Origin: an uncultured Erysipelotrichaceae bacterium
Lineage (GTDB): Bacteria > Bacillota_I > Bacilli_A > Erysipelotrichales > Erysipelotrichaceae
Reading direction: 5' to 3'
Length of the DNA stretch: 32,082 bases
Assembly (NCBI GenBank): GCA_902775735.1
Contig: CACYNH010000031.1
Span: 1 to 32,082 of the forward strand
The stretch's first letter is position 1. Each line of letters opens with the position of its first letter. The notes beneath the pieces are model-generated. The model was not told the DNA's origin, did no database searches, and worked only from the letters and a program-made list of their open reading frames with translations. Positions 1 through 6,584 of the stretch are shown here, in pieces. The translations under genes were made by a program, and so were the position numbers.

Positions 1-620
1 ACATAAGTCTCCATCACTTTATAGGCTTTCACATCGTCCGTTCCGGGATGGTGGAGGAGCATCATGTCGATGTAGCCGATATCCAGCTTTTCCAGCGCCA
101 TATCAATTGCAGCTTCCGGATCATTAAAATGACTTGGATATATCTTTGTGATCACGAAGATTTCTTCCCGGGGAATGCCGTACTCCTCCATGGCCTGGCG
201 GACGCCCTCCCCGACGGCTTCCTCATTGTGATACATATAGGCCGTATCGATGAGCCTGCCGCCGTTTTTGAGCAGCGTTTTCACCGAATTCACGCAAGAC
301 TCGTGATCCAGTGCATATGTGCCGAGTCCCATGATCGGCATTGTATATCCACTGTTCAGTAGAACCATGCGAGTTTCAAAGTCAAACTTTCCGGCGGTCG
401 GCGTAGATTCCATTCTCTCCTTCTCGTGAGAGATTTCCGGCTCCGTCAAATCCAGAGAAGCCGTACCGTGGCTGGCTGTCTCTGTCTGAACCTCGGAAGC
501 CTGCCTGTCTGCAGTCTGACTATTCGCCGTTTGCCGGGGATTCGCCGCCCGACAGGCGGCAGCGCAGACCAGGAACAGAATAAGTGTCAGAGTAACGGAC
601 AGGATCTTTTTCCTGTTCAT
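1..620 (-). CDS. Exported (lipoprotein-like) aldo/keto reductase, 3' end outside window
   Basis: Aldo/keto reductases carry out NAD(P)H-dependent reduction of aldehydes and ketones. Only the first 206 codons are present; the frame runs off the left edge. Residues 1-23 form a signal peptide (Arg/Lys start, hydrophobic core, Cys at 19 and 23; the lipobox ending at Cys23 is imperfect). About 50 polar residues rich in Q, T, S and E follow. The AKR barrel starts near residue 84, and its catalytic tetrad is visible: Asp125, Tyr130 (DTAYMYHNEEAVG), Lys159 (VITKI) and His190 (LLHHP). The start at 620 has an AGAGGAAG site just upstream. The gene is 21 nt after the hydrolase and probably in its operon. 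An exported AKR is odd because the cofactor is normally cytosolic. The family is certain; export is inferred from the N-terminus. Confidence 0.85.
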   Translation of the reverse strand, partial: MNRKKILSVTLTLILFLVCAAACRAANPRQTANSQTADRQASEVQTETASHGTASLDLTEPEISHEKERMESTPTAGKFDFETRMVLLNSGYTMPIMGLGTYALDHESCVNSVKTLLKNGGRLIDTAYMYHNEEAVGEGVRQAMEEYGIPREEIFVITKIYPSHFNDPEAAIDMALEKLDIGYIDMMLLHHPGTDDVKAYKVMETY

Positions 621-641
621 AGTCTTCCTCTTGTATCCGTC

Positions 642-1643
642 TTATTTCAGATATTCTGTAAAGAAGTTCTCCAACTTATCAAACGGGATCGCATCCTTTC
701 CGCCGCCATCATACAGATCCGTGTGGGAAGCACCCGGAATAATCAGAAGTTCTTTGTTGTCTGTATACTTGCTGCCGTTCACCATATCTGCATAGGCGTC
801 CTTGCCGAAGTAACAGGAGTGTGCCGCATCTCCGTGCATCACAAGCACTGCGGAGCGGATCTCATTGGTGTATTTCAGGATCGGCTGGTTCAGAAAGGAC
901 TCGCAGCCGATAACGTTCCAGCCGCCGTTGGAGTTTAAGGATCTTGCATGATATCCACGGCTTGTCTTGTAGTAATCATAGTAGTCCTTCACGAAGTACG
1001 GCGCATCCTCCGGGAGCGGATCGACTACGCCGCCGCCGAGCTTGTATTCACCGGCCTGAAGATCCGCCAGTCTCTGTGCGCACATGGCCGCTCTCTTCTG
1101 GTAACGGGCTTCCTCGCTGTCTTCACTGTCAAAGTATCCTTTCGCGTTGACCCGGGTCATATCGTACATGGTGGAGGCAACGGTTGCCTTGATGCGGGTA
1201 TCCAGGGCCGCCGTATTCAGCGCCATACCGCCCCAGCCGCAGATACCGATGATGCCGATGCGCTCCGGATCGACCTTGCCGCAAAGGGACAGGAAATCGA
1301 CCGCTGCCATAAAGTCTTCGGTGTTGATGTCCGGAGAAGCCATGTAACGGACATTACCGCCGCTTTCACCGGTGAAGGAAGGATCAAATGCGACCGTGAG
1401 GAATCCTCTCTCTGCCATGGTCTGCGCATAAAGACCGCTGCACTGTTCCTTGACAGCGCCGAAAGGTCCGCAGACTGCGATGGCGGGAAGCTTTCCCTCG
1501 GCATTCTTCGGCACATACATATCCGCCGCCAGGGTAATGCCATAGCGGTTCACAAACGTCACTTTGCAGTGATCCACTTTATCACTCTTCGGGAAGGTCT
1601 TATCCCAGTCCTGTGTCAGTTTCAGTTCTTCCTTCTTCATCAT
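642..1643 (-). CDS. Alpha/beta hydrolase (dienelactone hydrolase / YcjY-like)
   Basis: This is a 333-residue single-domain alpha/beta hydrolase, probably an esterase or lyase of unknown substrate. The nucleophile elbow is at residues 133-139 (GICGWGG), where Cys135 stands in the usual Ser place, as in dienelactone hydrolases. An HGD acid-like motif and a late GASHTDLYD segment could supply Asp and His. There is no signal peptide. The first of two adjacent Met codons lies 8 nt after GAGG. Its first 44 nt overlap the upstream small gene in another frame, which suggests translational coupling. Together with the exported aldo/keto reductase it forms an operon divergent from a LysR gene. The fold is confident; the substrate cannot be told. 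Confidence 0.85.
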   Translation of the reverse strand: MMKKEELKLTQDWDKTFPKSDKVDHCKVTFVNRYGITLAADMYVPKNAEGKLPAIAVCGPFGAVKEQCSGLYAQTMAERGFLTVAFDPSFTGESGGNVRYMASPDINTEDFMAAVDFLSLCGKVDPERIGIIGICGWGGMALNTAALDTRIKATVASTMYDMTRVNAKGYFDSEDSEEARYQKRAAMCAQRLADLQAGEYKLGGGVVDPLPEDAPYFVKDYYDYYKTSRGYHARSLNSNGGWNVIGCESFLNQPILKYTNEIRSAVLVMHGDAAHSCYFGKDAYADMVNGSKYTDNKELLIIPGASHTDLYDGGGKDAIPFDKLENFFTEYLK

Positions 1644-1884
1644 GTCCTTGTCCTCGCTTTCTTTCTTTCATCTGTTTTTCCTGATGCCGGATCAGGAAGT
1701 CCATGCGGTCTACCCTGCGCTGGCTTTCGTGCATCTCATCGATCAGCACGCAGCGCAGTACTTTCATCCGGCACAGCACTTCGTCGCAGCTGCCGGCTTC
1801 ATAGAGAATACCGATCCTCTTCGCTGTTTCCTTGCTGCATCCGGCCTCGGAAAGTCCCTGTATCAGCTGTTCCTTCATGCTCAT
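1600..1884 (-). CDS. Small conserved-type protein, first gene of the LysR-divergent operon
   Basis: The product has 94 residues and is very polar. The first 70 look like a compact helical protein: an N-terminal helix with SEAGCSKETAKRI, then LRCVLIDEMHESQRRVDRMDFLI. I recognise this as a small protein type common in Firmicutes next to LysR or MerR regulators and reductases, but no function is established. The last 20 residues or so (KERKRGQGHDEEGRTETDTGLG) overlap the hydrolase start and are low-complexity, so they may be an extension created by the overlap. An AAGGA ribosome site lies about 10 nt before the ATG at 1884; a second Met lies two codons in. Its place as first gene and its overlap with the hydrolase support its reality. 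Confidence 0.7.
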   Translation of the reverse strand: MSMKEQLIQGLSEAGCSKETAKRIGILYEAGSCDEVLCRMKVLRCVLIDEMHESQRRVDRMDFLIRHQEKQMKERKRGQGHDEEGRTETDTGLG

Positions 1885-1961
1885 CGCTGCAGGATCCTTT
1901 CTGAATTCTTTATACGCTGCCAGATACTTTTCTTCCCTTCCGGCAAGGTTATCATTACAGC

Positions 1962-1990
1962 TTGCAAAGCAATGCGCTAATGCCTATAAT
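1962..1990 (+). promoter_or_regulatory. Sigma-A promoter of the LysR gene
   Basis: TTGCAA at 1962-1967 and a perfect TATAAT at 1985-1990 are separated by 17 nt. Transcription would start near 1997, right at the left edge of the inverted repeat described next, so a bound regulator would block its own promoter. Confidence 0.75.
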
Positions 1991-1996
1991 TCATTT

Positions 1997-2023
1997 CGTG
2001 ATATTCTATTTCGGAATATCATG
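1997..2023. promoter_or_regulatory. LysR-type operator (T-N11-A inverted repeat)
   Basis: A 10-bp near-perfect inverted repeat (arms 1997-2006 and 2014-2023, one mismatch, 7-nt spacer) has the core TTC-N7-GAA, which fits the LysR T-N11-A rule with T2004 and A2016. It lies between the divergent LysR gene and the small-protein/hydrolase/AKR operon. It is the obvious site for autoregulation and control of that operon. Confidence 0.7.
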
Positions 2024-2049
2024 AAACAAACATAAGAGGAGCTTTTCCG

Positions 2050-2934
2050 ATGGAGATCCGTAATTTGCGTTATTTCCTGGCAGTCGCCAGAGAAGAAAAC
2101 ATGACCAGAGCGGCTGAGATCCTGCACGTCACACAGCCGACCCTTTCCAAGGCTTTGAAATCCCTGGAAGATGAACTCGGAAAAAAGCTGTTTATCCGTC
2201 ATAGTTTCAGCATCCAGCTGACAGAAGAGGGGGTACTGCTCCGGAACCGGGCGGAAGACCTCATCAGCATGGCAGATAAGATCGAGCGGGAATTCGTTTC
2301 ACTCGATGACATCAGCGGCGGAGAACTGTATCTGGGCCTGGCGGAGTCTTACCAAATCCGTTATCTGGCCCGGGTGATCAGGGATTTTAAGACCCGGTAC
2401 CCGAACCTGCATTACCACATCACCAGCGGCGATACCGAACAGGTCGCGGACAAGCTGGATAAGGGACTTCTGGATTTCCTGGTGCTGGCGGAGCTTCCGG
2501 ACAGCCGGAGATATGAGTATCTGGCATTTCCGGAAAAGGATGTATGGGGGCTGGTGATCCCGGAAACTGATCCTCTGTCAGAAAAGGACGTGATCCGGGC
2601 GGAGACCCTGAAAGGCATGCCTTTATTCTGTTCCGAACAGGCCTGGAACGGGGATATTAAAAAGTGGGCAGGGAGTTCTTTTTCGAAAATGAAGCTGGAG
2701 GGGTCTTTCAGGCTTTCCTATAACGGATCCGTTTTTGCACGGGAAGGACTCGGATATCTGCTGACATTCCGCAATTTAATCGATACCTCAAAGGAGAGCG
2801 GACTTGTGTTCCGTCCTTTGGAACCGCCGCTTGAGACCACGCTCTATATTACATGGAACCGCTATCAGGCCTTTACACCGATCGCGGAACGCTTTCTGAA
2901 GCAGCTGAAAGAATCCTTCTTCAACGCCGGATAA
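2050..2934 (+). CDS. LysR-family transcriptional regulator
   Basis: The product has 294 residues, the usual LysR length. The N-terminal winged helix-turn-helix is clear (MEIRNLRYFLAVAREENMTR, then TQPTLSKALKSLEDELGKKLF). The remainder, from about residue 90, is the two-lobed effector-binding domain. The start follows AAGAGGAG with good spacing. It is transcribed away from the small-protein / hydrolase / aldo-keto reductase operon with a LysR box between them, so it most likely senses a substrate or product of that operon and controls both units. The effector is unknown. Confidence 0.95.
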   Translation: MEIRNLRYFLAVAREENMTRAAEILHVTQPTLSKALKSLEDELGKKLFIRHSFSIQLTEEGVLLRNRAEDLISMADKIEREFVSLDDISGGELYLGLAESYQIRYLARVIRDFKTRYPNLHYHITSGDTEQVADKLDKGLLDFLVLAELPDSRRYEYLAFPEKDVWGLVIPETDPLSEKDVIRAETLKGMPLFCSEQAWNGDIKKWAGSSFSKMKLEGSFRLSYNGSVFAREGLGYLLTFRNLIDTSKESGLVFRPLEPPLETTLYITWNRYQAFTPIAERFLKQLKESFFNAG

Positions 2935-2992
2935 CAGATACTTTCCGCCATATCCGGAGACTTATAAAGGTATCGCAGCCCGACAGAGAAAA

Positions 2993-3026
2993 GGCAGATG
3001 AATAAGTATAGACTTACTCACCTGCC
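2993..3026. repeat. Long hairpin between the LysR and glucosidase genes
   Basis: Two 15-nt arms (2993-3007 and 3012-3026) flank a 4-nt loop. On the + strand two pairs are A-C mismatches; on the - strand the same positions become G-U pairs and the stem is followed by TTTTC. It therefore looks more like a structure in a minus-strand RNA than a terminator for LysR. Both flanks carry CAGAGAAAA as a short direct repeat. No gene in the 160-nt gap explains it. Confidence 0.55.
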
Positions 3027-3061
3027 CAGAGAAAAAAAGTCATTCTTTCCTCATTGAAGGC

Positions 3062-3067
3062 TATAAT
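3062..3067 (+). promoter_or_regulatory. Likely -10 box for the alpha-glucosidase gene
   Basis: A perfect TATAAT lies 27 nt before the start codon, with a GAAGAGG ribosome site at 3077-3083. No good -35 hexamer is seen 16-18 nt upstream, so the promoter may need an activator. Confidence 0.45.
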
Positions 3068-3094
3068 GAATGTAACGAAGAGGCTATTAAGATC

Positions 3095-4777
3095 ATGAGA
3101 ACAGAATGGTATAAGAACGCGGTTGTTTATCAGGTGTACCCGTTCAGTTTCAAAGACGCCGATAACGACGGCTGGGGCGACATCGCGGGAATCCGGGAAA
3201 AGCTGGATTACATCAAAGATCTCGGCGTCACCGCAGTCTGGTTTTCCCCGCTTTACAAATCACCGGACTATGACTATGGCTATGATGTGAGCGATTATAA
3301 ATCCATCGATCCAAAATTCGGCACGATGGAGGATTTTGAACAGTTGCTCAATGAATGCCATGAAAAGGGACTCAGGGTCATCATGGATATGGTCATCAAT
3401 CATACCTCAACCAGCCATCCATGGTTCAAAGCAGCGCTTTCCTCGCCGGATTCTCCTTACCGGGATTATTACATCATCCGCAAGGGCAGACAGGAGAAGG
3501 GGAAACTCATCCCGCCGACCAACTGGGAATCCTCCTTCACCGGCAGCGCCTGGGAAAGGATCGAAGGTACGGATGAATACTATCTCCACCTGTTTGCCAA
3601 AGAACAGGCGGATCTCAACTGGGAAAACGAAAAGGTCAGGGAAGAGATTATAAACATTCTGAATTTCTGGCTGGAAAAAGGCGTGGACGGCTTCCGTTTC
3701 GATGTCTTCAACATGTTCTCCAAGGTATATCCGCTGCGCGATGACTTCGATAAAGATTCCTTTCAGAGAGGTGCCGCGTGCTATGTCGACGGTCCCCGCA
3801 TGCATGAGTTCCTCAAAGAAATGTATGAGAAGGCATTCGCAAAGTTTGACACCTTCACTGTCGGCGAATCCTTCCATCCTTCCGATGAAAACGCAAGGGA
3901 ATATGTGCGTGAAGGCAATCATGAGCTTGACGCGATCTTCAGCTTCGCCCATCTGGATTCCGACAACATCGCCGGCAAGAAATTCTTCTATAAACCCTTT
4001 GACCTGCCGCAGTTCAAATCAGGCCTTCTGCAGCCGCAGATTGACAATTACCGCGAAGGCTGGAACACACTCGTCATCGAAAATCACGACAACGCCAGAA
4101 GCGTGAGCCGCTTCTCCATCAATACAAAGAAATACCGCTGCGAAGCCGCGACAATGCTGGCGGCGGTGACGTACATGGGATTCGGCACGCCGTTTATCTA
4201 CCAGGGCCAGGAAATCGGCATGGTGAACTGCCCGTTCAGATCGATGGATGAAATGAAAGATCCGGTTTCCCATTTCGTCTATAACCTGATGGTCAGCTAC
4301 GGCATGCCCAAAGCTGCCGCGTTCCGCTTCATCCGCTACGGCGCCCGCGATCACGCCAGAGTGCCGATGGCCTGGGATGACAGCGTCAACGGCGGGTTCA
4401 ATGAAGGGTATGAACCGTGGCAGTGCGTCCATCCGGCATATAAAGACATCAATGTCAAAAAGGATCTCGAAAGCGAAAAATCCATTTACCGTTTCTACCG
4501 GAAACTTCTTCAGCTGAGGAAAAACAGCGAAGCAGCGATGAAAGGGGAAGTGCAGGAATTCGATCATCATAACCGTCAGATCATCGCCTACAGCCGCACA
4601 TGGAAACAGGAAAAACTGTTTGTCTTAGCCAATTTCTCCTCCCGCAAGGCGGTATACACACTTCCTGAATGGCTGAAGGATTTCGATATCATCCTCAACA
4701 ACTATTCTTCCTTTGAAGGAACCGGCACAAAACTGAGCCTGCAGCCTTACCAGGCGGTCGTGCTCGAAGTGAAATAA
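3095..4777 (+). CDS. GH13 alpha-glucosidase, oligo-1,6-glucosidase type
   Basis: The enzyme hydrolyses alpha-glucosidic ends of short malto- or isomalto-oligosaccharides in the cytoplasm. Its 560 residues fit the family. The conserved regions are all present: DMVINH (98-103), QADLN (171-175, cf. QPDLN of oligo-1,6-glucosidases), GFRFD with nucleophile Asp203, TVGES with acid/base Glu258, and ENHD with Asp332. Val204 directly after the nucleophile is the residue reported to favour alpha-1,6 bonds, where Ala or Thr is found in alpha-1,4 enzymes. There is no signal peptide. It appears monocistronic, ending at a strong terminator. Trehalose-6-phosphate hydrolase or sucrase are alternatives from the same subfamily, but no PTS gene is nearby. 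Family certain, bond preference inferred. Confidence 0.93.
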   Translation: MRTEWYKNAVVYQVYPFSFKDADNDGWGDIAGIREKLDYIKDLGVTAVWFSPLYKSPDYDYGYDVSDYKSIDPKFGTMEDFEQLLNECHEKGLRVIMDMVINHTSTSHPWFKAALSSPDSPYRDYYIIRKGRQEKGKLIPPTNWESSFTGSAWERIEGTDEYYLHLFAKEQADLNWENEKVREEIINILNFWLEKGVDGFRFDVFNMFSKVYPLRDDFDKDSFQRGAACYVDGPRMHEFLKEMYEKAFAKFDTFTVGESFHPSDENAREYVREGNHELDAIFSFAHLDSDNIAGKKFFYKPFDLPQFKSGLLQPQIDNYREGWNTLVIENHDNARSVSRFSINTKKYRCEAATMLAAVTYMGFGTPFIYQGQEIGMVNCPFRSMDEMKDPVSHFVYNLMVSYGMPKAAAFRFIRYGARDHARVPMAWDDSVNGGFNEGYEPWQCVHPAYKDINVKKDLESEKSIYRFYRKLLQLRKNSEAAMKGEVQEFDHHNRQIIAYSRTWKQEKLFVLANFSSRKAVYTLPEWLKDFDIILNNYSSFEGTGTKLSLQPYQAVVLEVK

Positions 4778-4797
4778 AACCATCACAATTCCGTTAA

Positions 4798-4835
4798 AAA
4801 CCCCGCAGGATCACGCTTGACCGCCTGCGGGGTTT
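4798..4835. terminator. Bidirectional Rho-independent terminator
   Basis: A perfect 12-bp stem (4798-4809 with 4824-4835, arms AAACCCCGCAGG / CCTGCGGGGTTT) lies between two convergent genes. T-rich tails follow on both strands, better on the minus strand (TTTTT). Confidence 0.9.
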
Positions 4836-4859
4836 GTCTTCAGTCATTCAACACAGCGC

Positions 4860-6584
4860 TTAAGCTGTTTTCTTTCTGTTTCTGCGGTATGTATTGACCA
4901 GCCGGTTCATATCCTTTTTCGTCAGGATCATAAAGACAAAGCTGATCATGGATAATGACATGGTCATTCTTCTTAAAGGCGTATCCTCAAACAGAACGAT
5001 ATAGCTGCCCGGTTCCGCCATGACCAATTGGACAAGACCGTTATCTGATCTGCGCAGGGGCATCTGCTTCATCGTGCCATCTGTTTTATAAACCGCCCAG
5101 CCTTTATACCAAGTTAACGGCAGGATCAGATCATCAGTGGGAATCTCTTCCGCTTTGAATGACATGTAGAGATATGTTCTTGTATACGGGATGCCTGCCT
5201 CATTTCCGTTTTCATCAAGAATCTCTCTGCTCTGTTCACGGTAATCCGGATGCGGCCATGGCAGATAATCCCCGGCCGCCAGTTCCACCCTCACATAATC
5301 AGCCGAATAGCAGGGATCGCACAGTTTCCCGTCCAGCACATCCTGCCAGGACTGCGAATCCGCAAGCCCGAATGTTCTGCTGCGGGCCGGGTAGACATGC
5401 CACACACATTCAGCCGACAGGATCAGCACCAGACCGTAAATAAGAACTTTGTTTCTTAAAAGGTCCGCACACACAATGCCGGCCGGAATGCTCAATAACA
5501 CAATGCCGATCGTGTTTAAGCGCCAGGGGAACTGCAGAATCCTTAACGGCGTCAGATAATCCCATGGCACGAACGAAGACGGTAACAGGATCATCACATA
5601 GCCGGTGATCAGGCAGACAGTGACAAACCTGTTCTTTTCCTTCGCGAAGAAGAAGTAAAGAAGGGGCACAAACTGCAGGAAATAACCCACATTCACAAGC
5701 ATCGTATCGCCTGCCTCTTTCCAGTTGCCGGCGGTCGCAAAGACTGTTTTATTGGCGAAATACTGCCATAAATCAATTGAGTAGGCGGATAAATCAGATC
5801 CGCTGGCAAAATAGTCGACAATCAGTGTCTGCGATTTTAACTGCTCAATCATTGGCAGGGTATAGAAGGCGGTGATCAGAAAGGCGAAGCCCACGCCTTT
5901 GAACAGCGCATAGAAGGTTTTCCTGTTCAGCCTTTTCACAAAGACGACGGAAAGAAAGGCGGTCAGAAGAGATCCGAGCGCGAAGGTCAGATTATGGCAC
6001 AGTGCCAGAGAGCCGATGGAAAGCGCCAGCTTGAACCATCCGTCTTCTCTGCCTTCAATTAAAATCTGGTACAGCCCATCCAGAACTGCCGGCAGAACCG
6101 CCAGGGCGAAGACTTCGCCAAGGGCGCCGCGGATATAGATGTCGGCGATGTGGTAGTTGGAAAAAAGATAGGCGGCCCCGCTGATCAGGGCTGCTTCCTT
6201 CTTTCCGGAAATCCTCATCACAAGATTCATCATTGTCCGGCAGGAGATGTATGCCGCAATGATCACGGTCAGCCTGTAACAAAGCCCGAGCGGCAGTCCG
6301 CAGAGATGAAGCAGGGCAGGCGGGATCAGGAAGAAATCAGAGTAGAAAAGCGGGCTGGCATAGCCGAAACCGAAGTTTTCTTCCGGATAGTGGGCGGGCA
6401 GGAACTGTCCGTTCCGGATGGATTTTGACAATTGTTCAATCCTGGACAGATGAAAGAATGTGTCATGCTCAACCGGCGTGAACCTTCTGGTGATATAGGG
6501 AAACATGATCACCAGGGTCAGGATCAGTGAGGTGACAATGAAATATCTGTTTTTTCTTAAGTACTCTTTTATCCGAAATGCCAT
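4860..6584 (-). CDS. Polytopic membrane protein, PTPS_related / YfhO-like (GT-C fold)
   Basis: A 574-residue integral membrane protein with about ten hydrophobic segments through residue 400, a soluble-looking region (about 400-540), and a last helix near 545-560. The first extracytoplasmic loop carries VEHDTFFHLSRIEQ (Asp41), the position of the catalytic acid in GT-C glycosyltransferases, followed by a Tyr/Phe-rich loop (GFGYASPLFYSDFFLIPP). This layout fits the membrane domain Pfam calls PTPS_related, distantly like YfhO. It may move sugar from a lipid carrier onto a cell-surface acceptor. Its start overlaps the end of the upstream PMT-like gene by 16 nt, so the two are translationally coupled and probably act in one pathway. 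Donor and acceptor are unknown. Confidence 0.8.
   Translation of the reverse strand: MAFRIKEYLRKNRYFIVTSLILTLVIMFPYITRRFTPVEHDTFFHLSRIEQLSKSIRNGQFLPAHYPEENFGFGYASPLFYSDFFLIPPALLHLCGLPLGLCYRLTVIIAAYISCRTMMNLVMRISGKKEAALISGAAYLFSNYHIADIYIRGALGEVFALAVLPAVLDGLYQILIEGREDGWFKLALSIGSLALCHNLTFALGSLLTAFLSVVFVKRLNRKTFYALFKGVGFAFLITAFYTLPMIEQLKSQTLIVDYFASGSDLSAYSIDLWQYFANKTVFATAGNWKEAGDTMLVNVGYFLQFVPLLYFFFAKEKNRFVTVCLITGYVMILLPSSFVPWDYLTPLRILQFPWRLNTIGIVLLSIPAGIVCADLLRNKVLIYGLVLILSAECVWHVYPARSRTFGLADSQSWQDVLDGKLCDPCYSADYVRVELAAGDYLPWPHPDYREQSREILDENGNEAGIPYTRTYLYMSFKAEEIPTDDLILPLTWYKGWAVYKTDGTMKQMPLRRSDNGLVQLVMAEPGSYIVLFEDTPLRRMTMSLSMISFVFMILTKKDMNRLVNTYRRNRKKTA

Noticed and set aside
948..1904. A 318-codon plus-strand frame opposite the hydrolase and small-protein genes
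   Set aside because: The minus-strand genes have clear family motifs and ribosome sites; the plus-strand frame has neither.
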